A stretch of DNA of 64,000 bases from Opitutaceae bacterium (GCA_030648295.1 JAUSID010000200.1:1-64000), one strand, 5' to 3'; shown: positions 32,130 to 41,272, counted from the stretch's first letter. A program made the numbers and translations. Notes: a model not told the origin generated them from the letters alone.

Positions 32130-32569
32130 GCGGGAAAACCGCCGGTGATGTAATTCTTCAAATGCTCCGCCTCGGCCCGGTGATGATCCGCCATCCAGCG
32201 CGTGACATCGCCAATCGAAATCGTGCCGCTGAGCCTTCCCTGATCAAGGACGGGCAGGTGGCGGCAGCGCTTGTCGGTGAAGATTTGCATCGTCTCCTCG
32301 ATCGTCGTCTCGGGCGTGATTGTGATCACGTCCGGAGTCATGACTTCGGAAACCTTGGAAGTCTTGGGATCAACGCCGGCTCCCACCACGCGGCGCAACA
32401 CGTCACGTTCGGTGAAAACTCCAACGAGCCGCCCGCCATCCAGGACCATGACCGAGCCGACGCGATATCGGTTCATTTCCGCCACCGCCTCGGCGATGGT
32501 TAAGGTGGGACCGACAGAATAAACTTGGCGACCCTTCCGCTCGAGGATCGCAGAGATCGAAGTATTCAT
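32126..32569 (-). CDS. Tandem CBS-domain protein
   Basis: The ATG at 32569 (MNTSISAILERKGRQVYSVG) gives 147 residues made of two CBS domains: the first with EAVAEMNRYRVGSVMVLDGG and VGVFTERDVLRRVV, the second with SEVMTPDVITITPETTIEET and RCRHLPVLDQGRLSGTISIG. Stand-alone CBS pairs bind adenine nucleotides and act as energy or redox sensors for partner proteins. It is the first gene of a leftward set with the small lipoprotein and a hypothetical protein. Confidence 0.92.
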   Translation of the reverse strand: MNTSISAILERKGRQVYSVGPTLTIAEAVAEMNRYRVGSVMVLDGGRLVGVFTERDVLRRVVGAGVDPKTSKVSEVMTPDVITITPETTIEETMQIFTDKRCRHLPVLDQGRLSGTISIGDVTRWMADHHRAEAEHLKNYITGGFPA

Positions 32570-32767
32570 GGGAAGTATCCGTGGGGGTGAACGGGACTGT
32601 GTCCGTTGCCCCACGCACCGCAATCCGAAATCCAGTGCGAGCACACAGTATTTCGGATCGTGACCGCAAGATTCGCGCCAAGGGCATGTCTATTATAACC
32701 TGCCTGTGACGTTGGAACACGGCGCCTCTTGCGCACCACCCCCGCAACCTGTTGTCTGCGCACTACC

Positions 32768-33412
32768 ATGAGTGCTGGAAAAATCGTCCTCGTTGTCCTT
32801 GGGCTCCTGATTGCCGGCGGCGTCATCATCGGCCTGTGGGGCGCGGGCATCTACAACCGCCTCGTCTCGCTCCAGCAGGGAACCGACGCCGCGTGGGCGC
32901 AGGTACAAAACGTGTACCAGCGGCGCGCCGATCTGATTCCCAACCTGGTGAACACGGTTTCGGGCGCAGCCAACTTCGAGCGCACGACGCTCAACGAGGT
33001 GGTCGAAGCCCGGGCATCCGTCGGCAAAGTCGCCGTGCCGACGGGCGCGGCGCCAACCGATCCGCAGCAACTCGCCCAGTTCGAGCGCGCGCAGGCGCAG
33101 TTGAGTTCGGCCCTTTCGCGACTGCTCGTCGTCGTCGAACGATACCCGGACCTGAAAGCGACGACGGCGTTCCGCGATTTGCAGGCGCAGCTCGAGGGCA
33201 CCGAAAACCGGATCGCGGTCGAACGCGGCCGGTTCAACGAGGCGGTCCAGGCCTACAACACGGCCATCCGCCGTTTTCCCGCCGCCATCATCGCCGGCAT
33301 GTTCGGCCACCATCCACGACCGTACTTCGTCGCGACCGAAGGCGCGGACAAGCCGCCGCCGGTGAATTTTGACTTTTCCAAGAAAGCCCCGGCGGTTGAG
33401 GGCCGGCCATAA
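32768..33412 (+). CDS. lemA: LemA-family protein
   Basis: The ATG at 32768 (MSAGKIVLVVLGLLIAGGVI) gives 214 residues: an N-terminal membrane anchor, then YNRLVSLQQGTDAAWAQVQN, VYQRRADLIPNLVNTVSGAA and the helical bundle ending EAVQAYNTAIRRFPAAIIAG. These are the standard LemA landmarks. The last 25 residues (ADKPPPVNFDFSKK) match the usual VNF-F/P-rich tail. LemA proteins are membrane-anchored helical bundles of unsettled function, usually encoded beside TPM-domain proteins, as here (7-bp gap). Confidence 0.94.
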   Translation: MSAGKIVLVVLGLLIAGGVIIGLWGAGIYNRLVSLQQGTDAAWAQVQNVYQRRADLIPNLVNTVSGAANFERTTLNEVVEARASVGKVAVPTGAAPTDPQQLAQFERAQAQLSSALSRLLVVVERYPDLKATTAFRDLQAQLEGTENRIAVERGRFNEAVQAYNTAIRRFPAAIIAGMFGHHPRPYFVATEGADKPPPVNFDFSKKAPAVEGRP

Positions 33413-33419
33413 GCATGAC

Positions 33420-34241
33420 ATGATCCTCGCCGGCAAAATTTCTCCGGTGTCATGGCCGGCGAGGGCACGCGCCGGGACGCGATGGCCGATCCTCGGTCTG
33501 CTCGCGTTGGTTTGCGCGTTCGTGGCGGGTCATGCCGCCGAAGTCATTCCGCCTGCGCCGCGCGATCACTTCAACGACCATGCCGGAGTCGTACGGCGCG
33601 AGACCGCGACGCAGCTGAACTCGCAGCTCGCGCAGTTTGAACGCGACACGTCGAATCAGATCGTGGTCGCCATTTTTCCGCGCCTGCAATCAGCGTCCTC
33701 GGTCGAGGACTACACCGTGCGTGTGGCGCAAAGCTGGGGCGTCGGCCAGCGCGAGCGTCGCAACGGCGCGGTGCTGTTTGTCTTTCAGGAGTCGCGCGAC
33801 ATCCGGATCGTGACGGGCTACGGCCTCGAGGGCGCGCTACCCGATGCCCTGTGCAAGCAGATCATCGAGAACGAAATCGTCCCGCGGTTTCGCGCCGGAG
33901 ACTTCGATGGCGGAGTGAAGGCGGGCGTCGAGGCAATGATGGCGGCCGCGCGCGGCGAGTACCGCGGCACGGGTCGAACGGTCGGGAACGCCGCGCAAAG
34001 CTGGTCCGGCGGGGCGGCGGGCGGAGTAATTTTCCTAATCATGGTATTCCTCATCATCACGATGATGCGTCGATCGCGGCGCGACGTCGTATATGGCCGG
34101 CGGGGCCGGCACGTGATGTGGGGCGGCGGCCCGCCTTGGGGCGGCGGGGGCGGTTGGGGTGGCGGATCATCGGGCGGCGGTGGAACCTTTTCGGGTGGGG
34201 GCGGAAGTTTTGGCGGCGGCGGCGCGGGAGGACGCTGGTGA
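33420..34241 (+). CDS. TPM-domain membrane protein (YgcG-like)
   Basis: The ATG at 33420 gives 273 residues. A membrane-spanning or signal segment (RWPILGLLALVCAFVAGHAA) precedes the TPM domain (DHFNDHAGVVRRETATQLNS, SVEDYTVRVAQSWGVGQRER, GAVLFVFQESRDIRIVTGYG, LEGALPDALCKQIIENEIVP). A C-terminal helix (GGVIFLIMVFLIITMM), a basic stretch and a glycine-rich tail (GGGGGWGGGSSGGGG) follow. This layout is typical of LemA-linked YgcG proteins, suggested to act in membrane-protein or envelope maintenance. It overlaps the next TPM gene by one base. Confidence 0.92.
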   Translation: MILAGKISPVSWPARARAGTRWPILGLLALVCAFVAGHAAEVIPPAPRDHFNDHAGVVRRETATQLNSQLAQFERDTSNQIVVAIFPRLQSASSVEDYTVRVAQSWGVGQRERRNGAVLFVFQESRDIRIVTGYGLEGALPDALCKQIIENEIVPRFRAGDFDGGVKAGVEAMMAAARGEYRGTGRTVGNAAQSWSGGAAGGVIFLIMVFLIITMMRRSRRDVVYGRRGRHVMWGGGPPWGGGGGWGGGSSGGGGTFSGGGGSFGGGGAGGRW

Positions 34242-34675
34242 TGAAACTGCTCCCGCAAAATCCTCCCATCGATCACGACCGGGTCGTCGCGGCGATCGCG
34301 GCTGCCGAGCGGCGGACCTCCGGCGAGGTTCGTGTCGTGGTGTCGCGCGTGCCGGCACCGGATCCGATCAAAGCAGCGCAGGCGCAATTCGAACGATTGG
34401 GCATGACGCAAACGGCGGCGCGCAATGGCGTGCTGATTTTCCTCTGCCCGCGCTCGCACACCTTCGCGGTCATTGGCGACCGCGGTATCCACGACAAATG
34501 TGGCGCGGCATTCTGGCAGGACCTTGCCGGCGCGATGTCCGCGCGGTTCAGGCGCGGCGACTTCACCGACGGACTCGTCCTTGGGATCGAGCGCGCCGGT
34601 GCGCTGCTTGGCGAGCATTTCCCCCGCGCCCGCGCCGACCAGAACGAACTGCCGGACAAGGTTGAGGAAGTCTGA
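34241..34675 (+). CDS. Second TPM-domain protein, soluble
   Basis: The ATG at 34241 (MKLLPQNPPIDHDRVVAAIA) shares its A with the preceding TGA. The 144-residue product has a shortened TPM domain (ERRTSGEVRVVVSRVP, MTQTAARNGVLIFLCPRSHT, FAVIGDRGIHDKCGAAFWQD, FRRGDFTDGLVLGIERAGAL) without signal or membrane segment. LemA-TPM-TPM triplets with a short cytosolic third member are common. It presumably works with the two upstream products. Confidence 0.9.
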   Translation: MKLLPQNPPIDHDRVVAAIAAAERRTSGEVRVVVSRVPAPDPIKAAQAQFERLGMTQTAARNGVLIFLCPRSHTFAVIGDRGIHDKCGAAFWQDLAGAMSARFRRGDFTDGLVLGIERAGALLGEHFPRARADQNELPDKVEEV

Positions 34676-34785
34676 TCGCGGCGCAGATACATCCGGGTCT
34701 GTTCCTGCTCCCTGCTCCTTGCTCCCTTCTCCGCGGCGCATGAAACGACCACGAGTGGTATTTCGGTTGCGGCTGCGCCGCAGTC

Positions 34786-37700
34786 TCAGCGCCCAAACAG
34801 CTTGTCGAGCGCGTTGAGGTTCTTGATCGGCGCTGGTTTCTTTTCGGTCATCGGCACGGCCACGATTGGTTTCGCCGGCGGGGCCGCGGTCGCGGGCTCG
34901 CGGCCGGCGGCGCGGCCGGCCTGCAACTCGGCCAGCGCGCGGTCGAGCTTCACCGCCGAAACCGGTTCGGCCGTTCCGAGTTCCTGCGCGAACAGGCTCA
35001 CGCGAAATTCCTCCACCAGCCAGCGGAACGACTCCGCTCCCTCGCGCCCGCGCAGTTTTTCGAGCGCACTCGAGTAGGGCGCGAGCTGCGCCCCGCGCTC
35101 GGCATCCTTGGCCGGGTTCTTTCGCCAGCGCTCCGCCCGCAGCTTCATCGCCTTGAGGTAGCGCGGAAGATGAGCAAGCTGCGTGAAAGGCGTCCGGCGC
35201 AGGAAATCCGGCGGGACCAGCGCCAGCACGCCGGCCTGCAATCCCGGCGGCGGATCCGGCAGCACGAGCAACTCGGAACGGCTGTTCAATATTTCGCGCA
35301 ACAGATCCACCAGCCGTGGCACGACACCGCGCAAATCGGCCTTCGCCTGCTCCACCGCGGTCGCAAAGGTCTCGGCATTGTAACCTCGGCCGCTGCTCGC
35401 TGAACGGGCGTGCGCCGACTTCGCACCGGAAGCCCACGCCGTCACTCGCGTCGGATCGGTGATCCACTGTCGAATCGACTCGAACGCCTGCACCTGGAGT
35501 TCCTCGAGCGGCGCCACGGTCGCGATCAGAGCTCCGAGTTCCCGCAAGGCGCGCAAGTCCCGCTGGGTCCACATCAGGTCGTGTCCAAGCTGGCGTTCCA
35601 GCAGTACAGAAATCCCGCGGCGGGTCGAAGCCTCCGCCTCCTCCGGGGTCTTGAACAATTGCCGCGCCACGCCATTCGCACCGGTTCGCAGTCCCGGAAA
35701 GGCGTAGACCGGCGCGCCCGCGTGTTCCGTCACCAGCACGCGTTCCGGCAATTCGTCGAACGCCCACGTCGTGTGCTCCGGTGTTTCCCAGCGCGAGCGG
35801 GCCGCGCGCCACGCGGGCGGATCCTCGCGCGCAAGCGTGACGCTCGCCTCACGTGAATGCGACACCAGCGCCGTGTGGATCTCGGCCAGATCGCGGCTCG
35901 CCGCCAGTTCGCGCCCTTCGGCATTCAGCACCCGCACGCGAACACGCAGATGCTCCGGCAGTGGCTTGTCGTTCCACACCGCGGGATCGAGCGAGATCCG
36001 GAATCGCCCGGCGACTTGCGCGGCGAGCGCCTCGGTCAGCGTTTCGCGGCGGCCCGTCAGCCGATCACGCGAGGCGAGTTGCGCCGCCAGACTTTTCGCG
36101 GTGTCGCCCAGCGGCATTCTGCTGGCCAGCAGAACGCGCAACTCCTTCGGCAGCGCGCGCAGATAATGCCCGACCTTGGCTTCCAGGTGGCCCGGCACGG
36201 CCCAGTCCAGCGCCGTCGGCGTCAGCGCCCCGGCTTCGCGCACCGTCACGTCGAGCGTCACACCATCCTCGGGCTGGCCGGGCTTATACGCATACTGCAA
36301 TGGCAGCGCCCGGTTCTCCAGCGGCAGTGCGGAGGGAAAGGCCGACGCATCGTGCGCGATCGTATCCGGATCCCGGAGATCCTCCGGCGTCATGAACAGG
36401 AACCGCGGCTCGGCTCCGCGCCGCTGGCGAACGAAGTCGACCAGTTCCGCCACCGCGGAAACGCCAGCCTCGCCGGCAGCCTCTGCACGCGCCGCCCCGG
36501 GCATCAATCGCGCCGCGTAAAAGCGATACGCCGCTTCATCGAGGTTCAGGTAACCGCTGTCCCGCGCGCGCGTGAGCAGGTCCTCGATCTTTTCCCGGAC
36601 GGCCCGGTTGTGCGCGATGAAATCGAGCGGAAACGCGATCGTGTCGTTTACCAGTCCTTCGCGGATAAAAATCTCGGTCGCATGCACCGGCTTGATCCGG
36701 CCGTAGCCGACCGCACGTGATTCCAACTCCAGGCCATACAGCCGCGTGCGTTGTTTGACCATCACGCGGCCGGCGCTCTCGTTCCAGAACGGTTCGCTGT
36801 GCGCGACGCGCACGAGATGCGCGCCGAGTTCGAGCGCCCACGGCGGATCGAGCCGCGCGGCGGTCCGCGCGTAAACCCGCGTCGTTTCCATCATCTCCGA
36901 CGCCATGATCCAGCGCGGCGGCTTCGGCGCTTTCGTGGCCGCATCGCGCGACGCGGCCGGCTTGGGCGTTCGTCGCTTCGCGTCGTCGCGTCTGAAGAGC
37001 ACCGAGCCCGGGAAGAGCGCCACCTTGCGATCATGAGTTGCCTTGTAGAGGCCGCTGTCCTCGTCGAAGTGCGCGATGTTGCCGAGCAGACCCGCCAGCA
37101 CGCTGCGATGGATGGCACGATAGGCGGGAGTGCCGAATGCCAGTGGATCCGCCGGCTCCGCCGGTTTCCGCGATCCACCGCGGGGCTCTTTTCGCTCCGC
37201 CGCGGCCGGCAGGCGTGCCGCGGCATCGAAGACCGACGTCATCCGGAAATCGTCGCGCTCGCGGAGCACGTCGAGCAGCTGGGCATGGATGTCGCGCCAT
37301 TCGCGCATCCGCGTGTAGCTCAGGAAATGCTCGCGACAGAAACGCCGCAGCTTGGCCTGGGTCATGGCTGCGAATTCGTCGTGATACGCCTCCCAGATGT
37401 TGAGCAGCGTCAGGAAATCCGAATCCGGATGCGTGAATCGCCGGTGAGCCGTGTCGGCCTGCTGCTGTTTGTCCAGGGGCCGCTCGCGTGGATCCTGGAT
37501 CGAAAGTCCCGCGGCAATGATAACGACCTCGCGCAGCGCCCGTTCGATCCGCGCCTGCAAAATCATCCGGCCGACCGTGGGATCCACCGGCAGCCGCGCC
37601 AGTTCACGGCCGATGGCGGTCAGCTCCGCTGACTCGCCGGGAGAAGGGAGAAGGGAGGAGGGAGAAGGGGAAATCGCGTCACGAGTCGTTTGCTCAGCTC

Positions 37701-39300
37701 CGCGAGCGCCAACACCACGTTCCGTTTTCCACTCTTTTTCCTGCTCCCTGCTCCCTGCCGATTCGACCTCTTTGTCCTTCGGCGGCGCAGCAGCGCCGCC
37801 GATCGCGCCGAGTTCCTCGAGGAGGGCGTAGCCGGCACGGATGGCTTTCGTTGACGGCATGTTGATGAAGGGAAAACGTTCCACATCACCGAGCCCGAAG
37901 GCCTTCATCCGCAGAATGACATCAGCCAGATTCGCGCGCTGAATCTCGGGCTGCGTGAATCGCGGCCGCTCGAGAAAATCCTTTTCTGAATACAGCCGGA
38001 TGCACACGCCCTCGGCCACGCGGCCGCTGCGGCCTTTGCGCTGCTCCGCGCTCGATTGCGATATCTCCTCGATCGGCAGCCGCCGGGTTCGCGCCTGCGG
38101 CGAGTAGCGGCTCAACCGTGCCAGGCCGGTGTCGACGACGAACCGAATCCCCGGAATGGTGAGCGAGGTCTCGGCGATGTTGGTCGCGAGGACGATTTTT
38201 CTCCGCTGCGTCGCGGCAAAAACGCGCTGCTGCTCCGCGTTCGAGAGCCGGCCGAAAAGGGGAACCACTTCGATTGCGGATGGCGGATTTCGGATTGCGG
38301 ATTGCAGCCGGCCTTCGAGCAGGTCGCCGACGTCGCGGATATCGCGCTCGCTTGGCAGGAAAACGAGTATGTCGCCCCGGTCGCTGTCGCGCAGGATGCG
38401 CAGCACCGCCTCGACCGCGCCGTCGACGTAGTGCATCGCCTCGGCCTTTGCCGACGCCACGGCGTTCGCATCGTCTTTTTCCTCGTTCTCGTCGTTCTCG
38501 GTGTAGTCGCTGCCGAGTTCATCGAGTGGCGCATAGATTACCTCGACGGGAAAGGTGCGACCTTCCACCAGGACGACCGGCGCGCCGTCGAACGCGGCGC
38601 TGAATGCCTCGGTGTCGATCGTGGCGGACGTGATGATGACTTTGAGCTCGGGCCGGCGAAAGCGGAGCGTGCGCAGGTGACCGAGGAGGAAGTCGATGTT
38701 AAGCGAGCGCTCGTGCGCCTCGTCGATGATGATCGTGTCGTACTCACGGAGCATCGGATCGCCCTGCACCTCGGCGAGCAGCATGCCGTCGGTGACGAAC
38801 TTGATCACCGTTTCGGGCGTGGTCTGGTCGTTGAAACGGATCTTGCAGCCGACCCCGCGACCCCATTCGACGCCGAGTTCCTCGGCCACACGCCGGGAAA
38901 TGGAAAGCGCCGCCACCCGCCGCGGCTGCGTGCATGCAATCCGGCCCGCGGTGCCCCGCCCCGCGGCCAGACACATTTTCGGAATCTGCGTGGTTTTGCC
39001 CGAGCCAGTTTCGCCCGCGAGGATGATAACCTGGTGCGCCTGAATCGCAGCCGTGATTTCCTCCGCCCGCGCGGTAATCGGCAGCTCGGGTGGAAATTCG
39101 AGCCGGAAGCGAAACGGGGTCTTGGGACGAGAGGACAAGCGAAGTGAAAGTGAGGAGTGAAGATGAAAGGGAAAGGGACAGTGAGTGGAAATGTGCGGGG
39201 AGGACAAACTGCCATCGAAATCAGTAGAGCCGATCGGATTCGCGGATGCCTTCGCCCTTCCTTTGATGTTTTTGCTCTCATCCTGACCTTCACCCTCCAT
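34786..39300 (-). CDS. hrpA: HrpA-type DEAH-box ATP-dependent RNA helicase, with in-frame repeat insertions
   Basis: Motifs in order: motif I LAGETGSGKTTQIPKM, DEAH in IIIDEAHERSLNIDFLLG, SAT in VIITSATIDTEAFSA, motif VI in QRKGRSGRVAEG, then the helicase-associated and OB domains and a long DUF3418 C-terminus ending ALDKLFGR. The conserved part begins near 39090 (FPPELPITARAEEITAAIQA). Upstream, the frame runs through a Ser/Glu-rich simple repeat. I use the ATG at 39300 (about 1504 residues), but a TTG at 39138 would also fit and the true start is open. E. coli HrpA has 1300 residues and acts on mRNA and stalled ribosomes. Two stretches, at about 37638-37770 and 38272-38306, are encoded by repeat DNA. 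A palindrome core (36117-36134) is also inside. Confidence 0.93.
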   Translation of the reverse strand: MEGEGQDESKNIKGRAKASANPIGSTDFDGSLSSPHISTHCPFPFHLHSSLSLRLSSRPKTPFRFRLEFPPELPITARAEEITAAIQAHQVIILAGETGSGKTTQIPKMCLAAGRGTAGRIACTQPRRVAALSISRRVAEELGVEWGRGVGCKIRFNDQTTPETVIKFVTDGMLLAEVQGDPMLREYDTIIIDEAHERSLNIDFLLGHLRTLRFRRPELKVIITSATIDTEAFSAAFDGAPVVLVEGRTFPVEVIYAPLDELGSDYTENDENEEKDDANAVASAKAEAMHYVDGAVEAVLRILRDSDRGDILVFLPSERDIRDVGDLLEGRLQSAIRNPPSAIEVVPLFGRLSNAEQQRVFAATQRRKIVLATNIAETSLTIPGIRFVVDTGLARLSRYSPQARTRRLPIEEISQSSAEQRKGRSGRVAEGVCIRLYSEKDFLERPRFTQPEIQRANLADVILRMKAFGLGDVERFPFINMPSTKAIRAGYALLEELGAIGGAAAPPKDKEVESAGSREQEKEWKTERGVGARGAEQTTRDAISPSPSSLLPSPGESAELTAIGRELARLPVDPTVGRMILQARIERALREVVIIAAGLSIQDPRERPLDKQQQADTAHRRFTHPDSDFLTLLNIWEAYHDEFAAMTQAKLRRFCREHFLSYTRMREWRDIHAQLLDVLRERDDFRMTSVFDAAARLPAAAERKEPRGGSRKPAEPADPLAFGTPAYRAIHRSVLAGLLGNIAHFDEDSGLYKATHDRKVALFPGSVLFRRDDAKRRTPKPAASRDAATKAPKPPRWIMASEMMETTRVYARTAARLDPPWALELGAHLVRVAHSEPFWNESAGRVMVKQRTRLYGLELESRAVGYGRIKPVHATEIFIREGLVNDTIAFPLDFIAHNRAVREKIEDLLTRARDSGYLNLDEAAYRFYAARLMPGAARAEAAGEAGVSAVAELVDFVRQRRGAEPRFLFMTPEDLRDPDTIAHDASAFPSALPLENRALPLQYAYKPGQPEDGVTLDVTVREAGALTPTALDWAVPGHLEAKVGHYLRALPKELRVLLASRMPLGDTAKSLAAQLASRDRLTGRRETLTEALAAQVAGRFRISLDPAVWNDKPLPEHLRVRVRVLNAEGRELAASRDLAEIHTALVSHSREASVTLAREDPPAWRAARSRWETPEHTTWAFDELPERVLVTEHAGAPVYAFPGLRTGANGVARQLFKTPEEAEASTRRGISVLLERQLGHDLMWTQRDLRALRELGALIATVAPLEELQVQAFESIRQWITDPTRVTAWASGAKSAHARSASSGRGYNAETFATAVEQAKADLRGVVPRLVDLLREILNSRSELLVLPDPPPGLQAGVLALVPPDFLRRTPFTQLAHLPRYLKAMKLRAERWRKNPAKDAERGAQLAPYSSALEKLRGREGAESFRWLVEEFRVSLFAQELGTAEPVSAVKLDRALAELQAGRAAGREPATAAPPAKPIVAVPMTEKKPAPIKNLNALDKLFGR
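37638..37770. repeat. GAGAAGGGAG/CTGCTCCCTGC low-complexity insertion in hrpA
   Basis: Purine-rich GGGAGAAGGGAGAAGGGAGG and, 90 bp further, the inverse-type CCTGCTCCCTGCTCCCTGCC flank a stretch without helicase homology, encoding a Ser/Glu/Lys-rich linker just before the ELTAIGRELARLPVDP motif. CTGCTCCCTGCTCC also occurs in the intergenic stretch at about 34702, so the sequence type is dispersed. Confidence 0.65.
38272..38306. repeat. GGATTGCGGATT-type repeat insertion in hrpA
   Basis: GATTGCGGATGGCGGATTTC and GGATTGCGGATTGCAG are tandem units of about 7-10 bp. On the coding strand they read LQSAIRNPPSAIE between DLLEGR and VVPLFGRLSNAEQQ, two helicase segments normally nearly adjacent. The frame is kept. 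Confidence 0.65.
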
Positions 39301-39395
39301 CTCGCTTTCACTTCCACTTTCCCTTTCACCTTCACTCTCACTCTGCCCTTCACTCTCACTTTCACCTTCGCCTTCATTCGCCTGTACTTCCGAGC
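39145..39395. repeat. GTGAAAG/GTGAGAGTGA simple repeat at 5' end of hrpA
   Basis: On the minus strand the stretch is rich in GTGAGAGTGAAGG and GTGAAAGGGAAAG units, with an inverted block (GTGAAAGTGAGGAGTGAAGA, 39143-39162) nearer the helicase. The same type of repeat occurs at 49765-49815. It makes the helicase start ambiguous. Confidence 0.6.
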
Positions 39396-39435
39396 TTGAG
39401 ATTCGGGGGCGACGGAGGAATGACACACACCCTTC

Positions 39436-39939
39436 ATGCGACAACCGCCGCTTCTTCCCGAAGAGACCCTGACGCGAGTTTACCGGCTCGCGCGGGTCGA
39501 CGGCACCGGCGTGCTGGCGGTTGCGGGTTTTTTTGCCTGCGTTTCCGCGGCGGGCGGAGATTTCCTCGGCGCGATCGTCGGTTTGCTTGTCGCCGGTGCC
39601 GGTGCGATCGAACTGCATGGCGCCGCATTGTTGCGCCAGGGCGAGGAGCGGGGCATCACGTGGCTGGTGGGCAGCCAGTTTTTCCTGCTGACCACGATCC
39701 TCTCCTATTGCGGGATGCGGCTGCTGTACCTCGAAATCCCCCCCATTCCCGATGAATTACGGCCGATGATCGAAATGAGCGCGGCCCAGGCCGGCCTTGG
39801 GGTCACCGAGTACCTGAAGCTCGTTTACCGGCTCGGACTCTGGATGGTGGCACTGGTGTCGCTCCTGTATCAGGGCGGCATGATGCTCTATTACCTGCGG
39901 CGGCGCGACGCGATCTCGCGGGCGCTGCACGAGGAATAG
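39436..39939 (+). CDS. Small membrane protein of unknown function
   Basis: The 167-residue product (MRQPPLLPEETLTRVYRLAR) has three or four hydrophobic helices: GVLAVAGFFACVSAAGGDFL and GAIVGLLVAGAGAIELHGAA as a hairpin, SQFFLLTTILSYCGMRLLYL, and LWMVALVSLLYQGGMMLYYL. The termini are probably cytoplasmic. I do not recognise the family. It is divergent from hrpA and 41 bp upstream of the molybdenum oxidoreductase gene on the same strand. Confidence 0.85.
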   Translation: MRQPPLLPEETLTRVYRLARVDGTGVLAVAGFFACVSAAGGDFLGAIVGLLVAGAGAIELHGAALLRQGEERGITWLVGSQFFLLTTILSYCGMRLLYLEIPPIPDELRPMIEMSAAQAGLGVTEYLKLVYRLGLWMVALVSLLYQGGMMLYYLRRRDAISRALHEE

Positions 39940-39980
39940 CGGCCCTTGCGCCCGCGGTCGGCGGACGTAGCGTGACCGCC

Positions 39981-40622
39981 ATGTCGAAAGAGCGGCACCT
40001 CCAGGCGAAACAAGCTTGGGCCGAAAAACAGAAAGCCCGTGGCGTGGTGGCGCGGACGGAAGCGTCGCGTGATCGGCTGCCGCCGGGACAAAAACTCACT
40101 TCGGGGTTTCCCGTCCTCGACCTCGGAGTGCAGCCGGAAATTCCACTGCCGGAGTGGCGGCTGAAAATCGACGGGCTGGTCGAGAAACCCGCCACGCTCT
40201 CGTGGGAGGCCTTCCACGCGCTGCCGCAGGTGGAGGACGTGAGCGATTTCCACTGCGTGACGACTTGGAGCAAATTCGACTGCCGCTGGGCCGGAGTCCC
40301 GTTCACGACGCTCTACGAACTCGTGCAGCCAAAGCCCGGGGCGCGGTTCGTCTATTTCACCAGCTTCGATGGCTATTCCACCAACGTGGCGCTCGAAAAA
40401 TGCCTGGACGATGACGTCCTCGTCGCGACCCGATTCGAAGGCGGCCCGATCCCGAAGGAGCATGGCGGTCCGGCGCGCGTGATCATCCCGAAACTTTACG
40501 CGTGGAAGGGTGCGAAGTTCGTGAGCGGGATCACGTTCCTGGCGGAGGACAAGCTCGGGTTTTGGGAGGTGCGGGGTTACTCGAACACCGGCGATCCATG
40601 GACCGAGGATCGTTACGCATAG
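39981..40622 (+). CDS. Sulfite-oxidase-like molybdopterin oxidoreductase
   Basis: The ATG at 39981 (MSKERHLQAKQAWAEKQKAR) gives 213 residues. A GTG three codons upstream is possible. The protein is one oxidoreductase molybdopterin-binding domain: LPEWRLKIDGLVEKPATLSW, DVSDFHCVTTWSKFDCRWAG, with the Cys of DFHCVT as expected molybdenum ligand, then YSTNVALEKCLDDDVLVATR and HGGPARVIIPKLYAWKGAKF. There is no Tat signal, haem domain or dimerisation domain, so it is a short cytosolic member whose substrate is unknown. It converges with mobA 17 bp away. Confidence 0.9.
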   Translation: MSKERHLQAKQAWAEKQKARGVVARTEASRDRLPPGQKLTSGFPVLDLGVQPEIPLPEWRLKIDGLVEKPATLSWEAFHALPQVEDVSDFHCVTTWSKFDCRWAGVPFTTLYELVQPKPGARFVYFTSFDGYSTNVALEKCLDDDVLVATRFEGGPIPKEHGGPARVIIPKLYAWKGAKFVSGITFLAEDKLGFWEVRGYSNTGDPWTEDRYA

Positions 40623-40639
40623 GTTTCGCGGGACGAAAA

Positions 40640-41272
40640 CTAGGATTTGGATTTTGGCGCGGGGAAACCCCTTTCATTCCAGTTCTCGAACCAGGGCGTT
40701 TCCGCGGCCGTGATTTCGTGCTCGCGCATCCGGTTTTCGGCGACGGCCGCGGCGAGCAACGCCTGAAGTGACCGGTGTCCCCTCGCAATGGCGGCATGAC
40801 AGACCGGCAATAATTCGCGCGGGTAAACCGCCGCGAGCGGCTCGAACATGCCCTCGCGCCGGCCGACCGCGCCCATGCCGGCAGAACAGTCGCGCAGCAA
40901 TCGCCCGAACCATGCGGCCGGCATTCGCGGCAAATCAATCGCGAGCACGAGCAGATGCGAATGCGCCGCACGTTCGAGCGCGGCTGTGATCCCCGCGATC
41001 GGTCCAAATCCCGGCACCACGTCACGAACGACCGCGTTGAATCCGTCTGCGGTCTCGGCCCATGGCTGATCCGGACGCGCCGAAAGGAAAATCTCGCTCG
41101 CGCCCGCGGCCGCGAGGACATCGCGCTGACGGCGCCACAGCGCGATGCCGTTTACCTCGAGCAGTGCCTTGTCCGACCCCATCCGGATCGAGCGGCCGGC
41201 CGCGAGCAGCACGGCGCTGGGTCGGGCGACGGGCGCAGGCGGTACCGGCGAAGCTTCGGCGGATTGAGTCAC
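40640..41272 (-). CDS. mobA: Molybdenum cofactor guanylyltransferase-like protein (MobA)
   Basis: The conserved start PSAVLLAAGRSIRMGSDKAL (nucleotide-binding loop) is followed by GFGPIAGITAALERAAHSHL, LVLAIDLPRMPAAWFGRLLR (metal-binding Asp) and EGMFEPLAAVYPRELLPVCH. I use the GTG at 41272 (210 residues), close to the family's usual 190-210. The frame is open to an ATG at 41359. MobA attaches GMP to molybdopterin. Its placement beside a molybdenum oxidoreductase fits, although sulfite-oxidase-type enzymes themselves do not need the dinucleotide form. Confidence 0.87.
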   Translation of the reverse strand: MTQSAEASPVPPAPVARPSAVLLAAGRSIRMGSDKALLEVNGIALWRRQRDVLAAAGASEIFLSARPDQPWAETADGFNAVVRDVVPGFGPIAGITAALERAAHSHLLVLAIDLPRMPAAWFGRLLRDCSAGMGAVGRREGMFEPLAAVYPRELLPVCHAAIARGHRSLQALLAAAVAENRMREHEITAAETPWFENWNERGFPAPKSKS

